From an uncultured Pseudorhodoferax sp. (GTDB lineage: Bacteria > Pseudomonadota > Gammaproteobacteria > Burkholderiales > Burkholderiaceae): a DNA stretch of 7,571 bases. The stretch lies in assembly GCA_913776795.1 (NCBI GenBank), contig CAJYRH010000001.1, forward strand, positions 1 through 7,571. The letters are read 5' to 3'. The notes under the pieces are model-generated. The model had not been told where the DNA came from and made no database searches. It was given only the letters and a program-made list of their open reading frames with translations. Position numbers and translations under genes: made by a program. Numbering within the stretch: the stretch's first letter is position 1; each line of letters begins with the position of its first letter. Below, one piece after another: positions 1 to 5,576 of the stretch.

Positions 1-866
1 CGCTGTGCCTGCGCCACGGCTTCACGGATGAGCACCTGCAGGGCCTGGACGCGTTCGAAACCAAGCTCAGCCCGGAGGGCCGCATCGTGCGGCCCGGCTT
101 CGAGGGCCCGCAGGTGCGCATGATCGCCGTGCCCAGCACGCTCAACGGCGGCGAGTTCAACGCTGGCTGCCTGGTGACGGACGAGCGCCACCACCACAAG
201 CAGACCTTCTTCCATGCCCACATGATGCCGCGCATGGTGGTGCTGGACCCGGCGCTGACGGTGCACACGCCGTCCCACCTGTGGCTGGGCTCGGCCACGC
301 GCGCGCTGGACCACGCCATCGAGGCCCTGCTGTCCATCTCGCCCACGCCGCTGTCCGACACCGTGGTGCTCGAAGGCATCCGCCGCATGGCCGCGCTGCT
401 GCCGCAGTGGCAGGCCGACCCGGGCAACCTGGAGCTGCGCGCGGCCTGCCAGATCGCGTCGTGGCTGTGCTCGTACGGGCTGTCCAGCCGCAGCGTGTTC
501 GGCGGCGTGATGATGGGCCCCAGCCACGCGATCGGACATGTGCTGGGCGGCACCTGCGGCGTGCCGCACTACTTCTGCACGCCGGTGCTGATGCCCGCCG
601 TGCTGCGCTGGAGCGCCCCGGCCACGGCCGAGCGCCAGCGGCAACTGGCCGAGGCGCTGGGCCGGCCCGGCGTGCCGGCCGGCGACGCCTTCGCCGACCT
701 GGTGGCGCAGCTGGGCCTGCCTGGCAACTTGCGCGCCGTGGGCGTAGAGTCGGCCCAGTTCGACAACATCGCACGCATCAGCATGGGCGAGATCTTCACC
801 CGCGGCAATGCGCGCCGCATCACCGTGCCGGCCGACGTGCTGGAGATCCTGCAACTCGCCGCCTGA
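1..866 (+). CDS. Iron-containing alcohol dehydrogenase family, maleylacetate-reductase-like (5' end outside window)
   Basis: The reading frame is open from base 3 with no start codon of its own, so the gene begins left of the window; it ends at TGA 864-866. It is the C-terminal two thirds or so of a group III (Fe-type) alcohol dehydrogenase, an NAD(P)H-dependent soluble oxidoreductase. Visible signatures are the nucleotide/substrate segment AVPSTLNGGEFNAG, the helix RALDHAIEALLS, and the C-terminal metal-site block SHAIGHVLGG...GVPHYFCTPVLMP. That block resembles the HxxxHxLGGxxxxPHA pattern of maleylacetate reductases more than that of FucO/GldA-type enzymes. Metal-site histidine codons are at 312-314, 525-527 and 567-569. 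The position four residues before the first His, Asp in true iron enzymes and Asn in many maleylacetate reductases, is Arg here (300-302), so classical iron binding is doubtful. Likely role: reduction of a keto or semialdehyde intermediate of (aromatic) ring-cleavage catabolism; the exact substrate is unknown. The family is secure, the subfamily moderately so. Confidence 0.85.
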   Translation, partial: LCLRHGFTDEHLQGLDAFETKLSPEGRIVRPGFEGPQVRMIAVPSTLNGGEFNAGCLVTDERHHHKQTFFHAHMMPRMVVLDPALTVHTPSHLWLGSATRALDHAIEALLSISPTPLSDTVVLEGIRRMAALLPQWQADPGNLELRAACQIASWLCSYGLSSRSVFGGVMMGPSHAIGHVLGGTCGVPHYFCTPVLMPAVLRWSAPATAERQRQLAEALGRPGVPAGDAFADLVAQLGLPGNLRAVGVESAQFDNIARISMGEIFTRGNARRITVPADVLEILQLAA

Positions 867-888
867 ATAAAAATGAAACATCCCCAGT

Positions 889-989
889 CTTCGCGCTGCG
901 CGCTCCGCCAACCCCCTCCAGGGGGCGCCGCCGACGGCCTGGCGGAGCCAGTTCCGCGGCGGCCGCTGGCATGGCCTGCTCCGCGGCCT
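889..989 (+). repeat. Structured intergenic repeat, copy A
   Basis: Bases 914-989 match 7059-7134 without gaps at 67 of 76 positions, and the last 22 bases (968-989) are identical. A looser match extends left to 889, with a 4-base length difference from copy B. The unit holds several small inverted repeats: GCGC-TGC-GCGC (893-903), CCCTCCAGGG (914-923), TGGC-GGA-GCCA (940-950), and two CCGCGG blocks (954-959 and 981-986) around GGCC-containing sequence. It sits between the Fe-ADH stop and the nitronate monooxygenase start, ending 69 bp before that start. It does not code for protein. Function unknown: it could act as RNA structure in the transcript or be a dispersed genomic repeat. Confidence 0.8.
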
Positions 990-1057
990 TCTGTATCCCT
1001 GCTTGCGTGCCGGTTTCGTGCCCTGCTTGTGGCGCGCCAGCGCCGTGGAGAACCGAG

Positions 1058-2047
1058 ATGACCGTTTTGAAGACCCGCATCACCGAACTGTTCGGCATCG
1101 AGCGCCCCATCGTGCAGGGCGGCATGCACCACGTCGGCCTGGCCGAGCTGGCCGCGGCCGTCTCCAACGCCGGCGGCCTGGGGCTGATCACCGCGCTGAC
1201 CCAGCGCACGCCCGCGCTGCTGGCCAACGAGATCGCGCGCTGCCGCGCCATGACCGACAAGCCCTTCGGCGTGAACCTGACCTTCCTGCCCAGCGTGAAC
1301 CCGCCCGACTACCCGGGCTACATCGCCGCCATCGTCGAGGGCGGCGTCAAGATCGTCGAGACCGCCGGCAACAACCCGCAGAAGTGGTTGCCGCTGCTGC
1401 ACGAGGCCGGCATCCGCGTGATCCACAAGTGCACTTCGGTGCGCCACGCGCTCAAGGCCGAGGCCATCGGCTGCGACGCGGTCAGCGTGGACGGCTTCGA
1501 GTGCGGCGGCCACCCGGGCGAGGACGACGTGCCCAACTTCATCCTGCTGCCGCGCGCGGCCGAGGTGCTCAAGATCCCGTTCATCGCCTCGGGCGGCATG
1601 GCCGACGGGCGTTCGCTGGTGGCCGCGCTGGCGCTGGGCGCCGAGGGCATGAACATGGGCACGCGCTTCGTCGCCACGCGCGAGGCGCCGGTGCACGAGA
1701 ACGTCAAGGCGGCGCTGGTGGCCGCGACCGAGCTGGACACGCGGCTGGTGATGCGCCCGCTGCGCAACACCGAGCGCGTGCTGGCCAACCCGGCCGTGCA
1801 GCGGCTGCTGGAGAAGGAGCGCACGCTGGGCGCGGCCATCCGCTTCGAGGACATCGCGCCCGAGGTGGCGGGCGTCTACCCGCGCGTGATGCAGGGCGGC
1901 GAGGTCGAATCCGGTGCCTGGTCCTGCGGCATGGTGGCGGGCCTGATCCACGACGTGCCCACGGTGCAGGCGCTGATGGACCGCATCATGGACGAGGCGG
2001 GGCAGATCATCGGCGCGCGCCTGGGCGGCTTTGTGGCCAGGGCGTGA
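1058..2047 (+). CDS. Nitronate monooxygenase / 2-nitropropane dioxygenase family flavoprotein
   Basis: 329-residue soluble FMN-dependent TIM-barrel protein of the NMO/2-NPD (FabK-like) family. The ATG at 1058 is chosen because GGAG (1047-1050) lies 7 bases upstream and the N-terminus (TRITELFGIERPIVQGGM) is the family's standard beginning; the frame is also open far upstream, but that part is out of frame with the preceding gene. Visible landmarks are PIVQGGM (residues 17-23), the substrate-side loop GFECGGHPGEDD (146-157) with the His152 expected of NMO active sites, and the phosphate-binding segments ASGGMADGR (177-185) and GMNMGTRF (197-204). Members oxidise alkyl nitronates to carbonyl compounds plus nitrite, or act as NADH:quinone reductases; many catabolic-cluster members have unproven substrates. 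The length is typical of the shorter bacterial form. It lies downstream of the Fe-ADH across a 191-bp repeat-bearing gap, so co-transcription is possible but not shown. The family is certain, the substrate is not. Confidence 0.92.
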   Translation: MTVLKTRITELFGIERPIVQGGMHHVGLAELAAAVSNAGGLGLITALTQRTPALLANEIARCRAMTDKPFGVNLTFLPSVNPPDYPGYIAAIVEGGVKIVETAGNNPQKWLPLLHEAGIRVIHKCTSVRHALKAEAIGCDAVSVDGFECGGHPGEDDVPNFILLPRAAEVLKIPFIASGGMADGRSLVAALALGAEGMNMGTRFVATREAPVHENVKAALVAATELDTRLVMRPLRNTERVLANPAVQRLLEKERTLGAAIRFEDIAPEVAGVYPRVMQGGEVESGAWSCGMVAGLIHDVPTVQALMDRIMDEAGQIIGARLGGFVARA

Positions 2048-2050
2048 AGG

Positions 2051-2062
2051 CCGCGGCCGCGG
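2051..2062. other. 12-bp perfect palindrome between convergent genes
   Basis: CCGCGGCCGCGG fills nearly all of the 15-bp gap between the stop of the nitronate monooxygenase gene (2047) and the stop of the minus-strand membrane protein gene (2063). It can fold into only a short hairpin and has no T-run on either side, so a role as a bidirectional terminator is a weak suggestion. Confidence 0.3.
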
Positions 2063-2713
2063 CTACGGGCACCCCGCAGGCACCGCGATGCGGTGCTGCT
2101 GCGCCAGCTCCTTGGCGCGCGCCAGCACGGCGGGCTCGGTGAAGCGCGGGCCCAGCACCAGCGCGACGAACTTGAAGTCGACCGCGGCCGTGGCGCCCTC
2201 GGCCGCCTGGAACAGCGCGGCCACCATCACCGGGCTCTTGCACGAGACGCGGATCACGTCGCGGTAGTAGGCCCGCCAGAGCCGGCCGAACACGATGGGG
2301 TTGAGCTCGCGTGTGATGACCCACTCGTCGAACGCGTACTGCCAGTACTTCACGAGTTGCGCGAACTGCGCCGGCTCGGGCATCTCGGTCAGCGTCCAGA
2401 ACCGCGCGGGCATGGACGCGCGCAGCGCATTGAAGCCCACGCGCAGGTTGCGGAAGGTGTCTGCGCGCGAGGCCAGCAGCGTGAACGACAGGCCGACGAA
2501 CGCCACCGTGGCCGAGCACGCGAGGATGAGCACCGTCATCAGCGGCACGCTGATCCAGCCGAACACCAGCGCCGGCGCGGCAGCGGCCGGCACGGCGCTG
2601 GCGGCGATCTGGGCAATGGCGGGGGCGGCGGCCGAAGTCATGGCGGTGGGCGGGGCGTTGCGAAAGGGGCGGCTGGGGAGGAAGGAGGGCGCCGACAGCG
2701 GCGAGGAATCCAT
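2063..2713 (-). CDS. Unrecognised single-span membrane protein, probably LexA-controlled
   Basis: 216-residue protein from ATG 2713 to TAG 2065-2063. I do not recognise the family. Residues 1-47 are rich in Ala, Pro and Ser. Residues about 50-80 (from FGWISVPLMTVLILAC onward) form one strongly hydrophobic stretch, followed by an Arg-containing segment (ASRADTFRNLR), which suggests a cytoplasmic C-terminal domain. That domain is soluble, with aromatic and charged helices such as KYWQYAFDEWV (122-132) and RLWRAYYRDVIR (144-155). The frame can be extended to a GTG at 2779, 13 bases past the LysR stop. However, the 22 extra codons mostly end in A or T, whereas from ATG 2713 on almost every codon ends in G or C, so coding bias begins at 2713. 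ATG 2641 is a fallback start; neither ATG has a Shine-Dalgarno sequence. A LexA-type operator ends 5 bases upstream of the start. The gene converges with the nitronate monooxygenase gene. The layout (N-terminal anchor plus helical cytoplasmic domain) loosely recalls small DUF4760-like membrane proteins, but this is untested. Confidence 0.72.
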   Translation of the reverse strand: MDSSPLSAPSFLPSRPFRNAPPTAMTSAAAPAIAQIAASAVPAAAAPALVFGWISVPLMTVLILACSATVAFVGLSFTLLASRADTFRNLRVGFNALRASMPARFWTLTEMPEPAQFAQLVKYWQYAFDEWVITRELNPIVFGRLWRAYYRDVIRVSCKSPVMVAALFQAAEGATAAVDFKFVALVLGPRFTEPAVLARAKELAQQHRIAVPAGCP

Positions 2714-2718
2714 CTTAG

Positions 2719-2734
2719 CTGTATTTAAAAACAG
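2719..2734 (-). promoter_or_regulatory. LexA (SOS) operator
   Basis: The plus strand reads CTGTATTTAAAAACAG, an exact CTGT-N8-ACAG match with an eight-base all-A/T centre, palindromic at 14 of 16 positions. This is the LexA box form known for E. coli and used by most beta- and gammaproteobacteria. It lies 5 bases upstream of ATG 2713 of the minus-strand membrane protein gene, in the only markedly AT-rich stretch of this part of the window. No plus-strand gene starts nearby, and the LysR gene ends upstream on the same strand, so the membrane protein gene is the only plausible target. Binding is inferred from the motif. Confidence 0.75.
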
Positions 2735-2752
2735 TGTTTGTGGTCCTTGCAA
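2724..2752 (-). promoter_or_regulatory. Candidate sigma-70 promoter overlapped by the LexA box
   Basis: On the minus strand, TTGCAA (2752-2747, -35-like) is followed after 17 bases by TTTAAA (2729-2724, -10-like), each matching the consensus at 4 of 6 positions. Transcription would start near 2717-2713, at or within a few bases of the ATG at 2713, giving a leaderless or nearly leaderless mRNA. The -10 lies inside the LexA operator, so bound LexA would block polymerase directly. The exact hexamers are uncertain. Confidence 0.45.
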
Positions 2753-2791
2753 CCAATCGTGTCCGGCGTGCGCGGGCACCTCTTCGCCATG

Positions 2792-3682
2792 TCAGGCTGC
2801 CTGGGGGCGCGCCTGCCGGACTGCGTGCAGCAGCCCATCGACGAGAACGTTCTGCGGCCCGGGCCGCCACACGCCATAGGCCTCCGACAGCGCCGTGACG
2901 CCTTCCAGCGGGCGGAACACGGCGCCCTGCAGCCCGCAGCGCTGCATGGCCTGCGGCACCAGCGCCACGCCCAGCCCCTGCGCCACCATCGACACCACGG
3001 CCAGCCAGTGCCGCACCTCGTGCCGCACTTCGGGCAGGAAGCCGGCCTGCGCGCAGATCGCGAGGATGCGCTCGTGGTAATCGGGCGAGGCAACGCGCGA
3101 GAACAGCACGAACGCCTCTTCGCGCAGCGCGCCCGGCGCCACCCGCCGCTTGCGCGCCAGGGCATGGTCTTGCGGCAGGCAGGCGACGAAGGCTTCGCTG
3201 AGCAGCAGGCGCGCGCTGAGCTCGGCCGGCAGGCGCGCGGTGTGCATGAAGCCCAGGTCCAGCCGGTCGTGCAGCAGGTCGGTGATCTGCTCGGCCGAAT
3301 TGAGCTCGGCCAGGCTGATGCGCACCGCGGGGTGTTCCGCCTGGAACGAACGCAGCGCCTGCGGCAGGCCGCGGTACAGCATGGCCCCGACGAAGCCGAT
3401 GCGCAGCCGCCCGGCCGAGCCCGCGGCCACCTCGCGCGCTTCCAGCGCCGCCTCTTCCGCCTGGCGCAGCAGCTTGCGCGCCGACGCGCGCAGCGCCTGC
3501 CCGGCCGGCGTGAGGCGCACCTGCTTGCTGTTGCGCTCGAACAGGCGGGCGCCCACGGCGTCCTCCAGCTGGCGGATCGCCACCGACAGCGGCGGCTGCG
3601 AGATGGCCAGCCGCTCGGCCGCGCGGCCGAAGTGCAGTTCGTCGGCCAGCACGGCGAAGTAGCGCAGGTGGCGCAGTTCCAT
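2792..3682 (-). CDS. LysR-family transcriptional regulator
   Basis: 296-residue LysR-type regulator of usual family length. The ATG at 3682 is preferred over an upstream ATG at 3727: MELRHLRYFAVLADELHFGR is the standard LysR N-terminus, and AGGAAG (3697-3692) sits 9 bases upstream. Residues 1-60 form the winged helix-turn-helix (AAERLAISQPPLSVAIRQLE, with FERNSKQVRLTPAG as wing). A linker helix follows to about residue 88. From GRLRIGFVGA (91-100) on is the periplasmic-binding-protein-like effector domain, ending in LVVSMVAQGLGVALVP-like sequence near 228-243. The DNA-binding part is close to the BenM/CatM/CbnR group that controls aromatic and carboxylate catabolism. It is divergent from the acyl-CoA dehydrogenase gene (92 bp between starts), so it probably activates that gene set in response to a pathway intermediate and represses itself. 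Its stop is 78 bp before the start of the membrane protein gene on the same strand. The effector is unknown. Confidence 0.93.
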   Translation of the reverse strand: MELRHLRYFAVLADELHFGRAAERLAISQPPLSVAIRQLEDAVGARLFERNSKQVRLTPAGQALRASARKLLRQAEEAALEAREVAAGSAGRLRIGFVGAMLYRGLPQALRSFQAEHPAVRISLAELNSAEQITDLLHDRLDLGFMHTARLPAELSARLLLSEAFVACLPQDHALARKRRVAPGALREEAFVLFSRVASPDYHERILAICAQAGFLPEVRHEVRHWLAVVSMVAQGLGVALVPQAMQRCGLQGAVFRPLEGVTALSEAYGVWRPGPQNVLVDGLLHAVRQARPQAA

Positions 3683-3698
3683 GTATTCGCACTTCCTA

Positions 3699-3722
3699 TT
3701 GCACAAGACGTCAACGATATTG
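3699..3722. promoter_or_regulatory. Candidate LysR operator in the divergent intergenic region
   Basis: The 92-bp space between the LysR start and the acyl-CoA dehydrogenase start contains TTG-N10-CAA (3699-3714), overlapping CAACGATATTG (3712-3722), i.e. alternating TTG/CAA half-sites with dyad symmetry. It does not give a clean T-N11-A LysR box. Its position is where a LysR protein would bind to control both promoters; the assignment is inference from position and partial symmetry. Confidence 0.3.
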
Positions 3723-3762
3723 GACATGCATGGTTGCGGACTGCACCATGGCGTTTCCCCGC

Positions 3763-3767
3763 AGGAG
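3763..3767 (+). promoter_or_regulatory. Ribosome binding site deciding the acyl-CoA dehydrogenase start
   Basis: AGGAG ends 7 bases before ATG 3775. The earlier in-frame ATGs at 3730 and 3748 have no comparable site and would add a poor-quality extension, so this site settles the start. Confidence 0.75.
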
Positions 3768-3774
3768 ACACGCC

Positions 3775-5481
3775 ATGCCAGAGACCGCCGCCCACCCGAT
3801 TCCCGACCGCCATGGCCAGAACCTGTTCGCCACCGACACCGAGCTGCAGCAGCTGCTGGCGCTGTACCTGCCCGAGGACCTGCGCCGCCACATGCTGCCG
3901 CACTTCGAGCGGCTGGGCTTTCTTGCCGGCGGCCTGCTCGACGAGCTGGCCGGCACGGCCGACCACAACCCGCCCGTGCTGGAGCACCGCACGCGCACGG
4001 GGCTGGACGAGCAGCGCATCGTCAAGCACCCGGCCTACGTGGAGATGGAGCGGCTCGCGCTGAGCGAGTTCGCCATGGGGTCCATCTCGCACCGCGACGA
4101 GAGCTTCGGCTGGCAAGGCAGGATGCCGCCGGCCGTCAAGTACGTGCTGTTCTACCTCTTTGCGCAGGCCGAGTTCGGCCTGTGCTGCCCGGTCTCGATG
4201 ACGGACTCGCTCACGCGCACGCTCAAGAAGTTCGGCGACCCGGCCCTGGTGGCGCGCTGCCTGCCGCGCCTGACCTCGCTGGATGTCGGCGAACTGGCCC
4301 AGGGCGCCATGTTCATGACCGAGCAGGCTGCGGGCTCCGACATCGCCGCCACGCGCACGCGCGCCAGCGCGCAGGACGACGGCAGCTGGCGCCTGACGGG
4401 CGACAAATGGTTCTGCTCCAACCCCGACGCCGATTTCGCCATGGTGCTGGCCCGGCCCGACGACGCGCCGCCCGGCATCAAGGGCGTCTCGCTGTTCCTG
4501 CTGCCACGCCGCCTGGACGACGGCAGCCTGAACCACTACCGCATCGTGCGCCTCAAGCACAAGCTGGGCACCCGCTCCATGGCCTCGGGCGAGATCACGC
4601 TCGACGGGGCTGTGGCGTGGCTGGTGGGCGAGCGCGGCCGCGGCTTCGTGCAGATGGCCGACATGGTCAACAACTCGCGCCTGTCCAACGGCGTGCGCTC
4701 GGCCGGCATGATGCGCCGCGCCTGCGCCGAGGCGGAGTTCATCGCCAGTCAGCGCATGGCCTTCGGCAGGCGCCTGGCCGACATGCCGCTGATGCAGCGC
4801 CAGCTCGACAAGCTGCGCCTGCCGGCCGAGCAGGCGCGCTCCATGGTGTTCCAGACCGCGCAGGCGCTGCAGCGCTCGGACGCCGGCGAGGAGGGCGCCT
4901 ACGCGTTGCTGCGCATCCTGACGCCCATGGTCAAGTTCCGCGCCTGCCGCGACGCGCGCAAGGTCACGGGCGACGCGATGGAGGTGCGCGGCGGCTGCGG
5001 CTACATCGAGGAATGGTCCGACGCGCGCCTCGTGCGCGACGCGCATCTGGGCTCGATCTGGGAAGGCACCAGCAACATCGTCGCGCTCGACGTGGTCCGC
5101 GCGGTCCAGCGCGAGAACGCGCTGCCCGTGCTGCAGGCCCACCTGCACGGGCTGCTGGACGACGCGGCCCTGGCGCCGGCCTTCGACCGCGCGCTGCGCG
5201 ATGCGCTCGCACGCGCCGCAGCGCTCGGCCAGACCGCCGCGGCCGCAGGCGGCGAGGTGCTTGCACGCCAGGCCGCCTCCGGCCTGTACCACTGCAGCAG
5301 TGCCATCGCCATGGCCTGGGAAGCGAGCCGCACCGGCTCGGCTGCGCGGCTGCGCTGGGCGCAGCTCGTGCTGCTGCACCGCGTGCTGCCGCGCGATCCG
5401 CTGGCCACCGCCGACATCCCGGCGCAGTGGCTGGCCGTGCAGCCGGCCCGTGCCGCGCACCCGGCCACTGCCGCGGCCTGA
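3775..5481 (+). CDS. AidB-like acyl-CoA dehydrogenase family protein
   Basis: 568-residue cytoplasmic FAD-dependent enzyme. Long stretches follow E. coli AidB in order: AEFGLCCPVSMTDS (132-145), MTEQAAGSD (181-189, FAD/substrate loop), GDKWFCSNPDADFAMVLA (209-226), RLKHKLGTRSMASGE (259-273), MMRRACAEAEFIASQR (312-327), the FAD-dimer helix AMEVRGGCGYIEE (401-413) and SIWEGTSNIVALDV (427-440). Glu430 in IWEGTSNI is at the usual catalytic-base position of acyl-CoA dehydrogenases. The length fits the AidB-type group (about 540-570), which is longer than classical dehydrogenases (about 380) because of an N-terminal extension and a C-terminal helical domain; here the tail ends in a low-complexity Ala/Pro run. 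AidB itself belongs to the alkylation response. Here the divergent LysR gene and the transport, thioesterase and CoA-transferase neighbours suggest oxidation of a CoA thioester in catabolism. It is first of the probable operon; the binding-protein gene follows after 95 bp. The family is firm, the reaction inferred. Confidence 0.9.
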   Translation: MPETAAHPIPDRHGQNLFATDTELQQLLALYLPEDLRRHMLPHFERLGFLAGGLLDELAGTADHNPPVLEHRTRTGLDEQRIVKHPAYVEMERLALSEFAMGSISHRDESFGWQGRMPPAVKYVLFYLFAQAEFGLCCPVSMTDSLTRTLKKFGDPALVARCLPRLTSLDVGELAQGAMFMTEQAAGSDIAATRTRASAQDDGSWRLTGDKWFCSNPDADFAMVLARPDDAPPGIKGVSLFLLPRRLDDGSLNHYRIVRLKHKLGTRSMASGEITLDGAVAWLVGERGRGFVQMADMVNNSRLSNGVRSAGMMRRACAEAEFIASQRMAFGRRLADMPLMQRQLDKLRLPAEQARSMVFQTAQALQRSDAGEEGAYALLRILTPMVKFRACRDARKVTGDAMEVRGGCGYIEEWSDARLVRDAHLGSIWEGTSNIVALDVVRAVQRENALPVLQAHLHGLLDDAALAPAFDRALRDALARAAALGQTAAAAGGEVLARQAASGLYHCSSAIAMAWEASRTGSAARLRWAQLVLLHRVLPRDPLATADIPAQWLAVQPARAAHPATAAA

Positions 5482-5484
5482 GCC

Positions 5485-5496
5485 GGCCTGCAGGCC
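5485..5496. other. 12-bp perfect palindrome after the acyl-CoA dehydrogenase gene
   Basis: GGCCTGCAGGCC begins three bases after the TGA of the acyl-CoA dehydrogenase gene. It is too short, and lacks a T-run, to be called a terminator. It could add RNA structure at the 3' end of the upstream coding region. Confidence 0.3.
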
Positions 5497-5520
5497 ACCA
5501 CCCGCGGATTCCATCCGCCA

Positions 5521-5544
5521 CCGCCGCCAGCCGCCCCGCGGCGG
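5521..5544 (+). other. GC-rich stem-loop between acyl-CoA dehydrogenase and binding-protein genes
   Basis: CCGCCGC (5521-5527) and GCGGCGG (5538-5544) form a perfect 7-bp stem with a 10-base loop. The stem ends 20 bases before the AAGGAG ribosome binding site of the binding-protein gene. There is no following T-run, so a processing or mRNA-stability hairpin that lets the periplasmic protein be expressed at a different level is more likely than a terminator. Such hairpins also arise by chance in sequence this GC-rich. Confidence 0.3.
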
Positions 5545-5576
5545 CGCTCGTTCCATCGCCCCCCAAGGAGACAACC

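Noticed and set aside
1030..1039. TGGCGCGCCA palindrome before the nitronate monooxygenase gene
   Set aside because: Ten-base GC palindromes are expected by chance at this base composition and nothing around it supports an operator.
873..1061. 62-codon small ORF starting just after the Fe-ADH stop
   Set aside because: It is almost wholly a translation of repeat copy A, has no ribosome binding site, and its Pro/Arg-rich sequence shows no domain.
569..1951. 460-codon minus-strand open frame across the Fe-ADH and nitronate monooxygenase genes
   Set aside because: His/Arg/Ala-rich antisense shadow with no recognisable domain; both genes it opposes are well supported.
2714..2779. N-terminal extension of the membrane protein to GTG 2779
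   Set aside because: Codons in this stretch often end in A or T and overlap the promoter/LexA box, unlike the GC-ending codons from 2713 on; kept only as a possibility.
3730..3774. Upstream ATG starts (3730, 3748) for the acyl-CoA dehydrogenase
   Set aside because: The AGGAG at 3763-3767 is correctly placed only for ATG 3775, and the extra residues have no family counterpart.
2725..5574. 949-codon minus-strand open frame
   Set aside because: It lies opposite the acyl-CoA dehydrogenase and out of frame with the LysR gene; its translation is Arg/Ala/Gln-rich low complexity typical of antisense frames in GC-rich DNA, and the opposing genes have clear family motifs.
3681..5576. Long plus-strand extension in the frame of the binding-protein gene
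   Set aside because: The part before ATG 5577 is a shifted reading of the acyl-CoA dehydrogenase gene; the signal peptide and ribosome binding site fix the real start at 5577.
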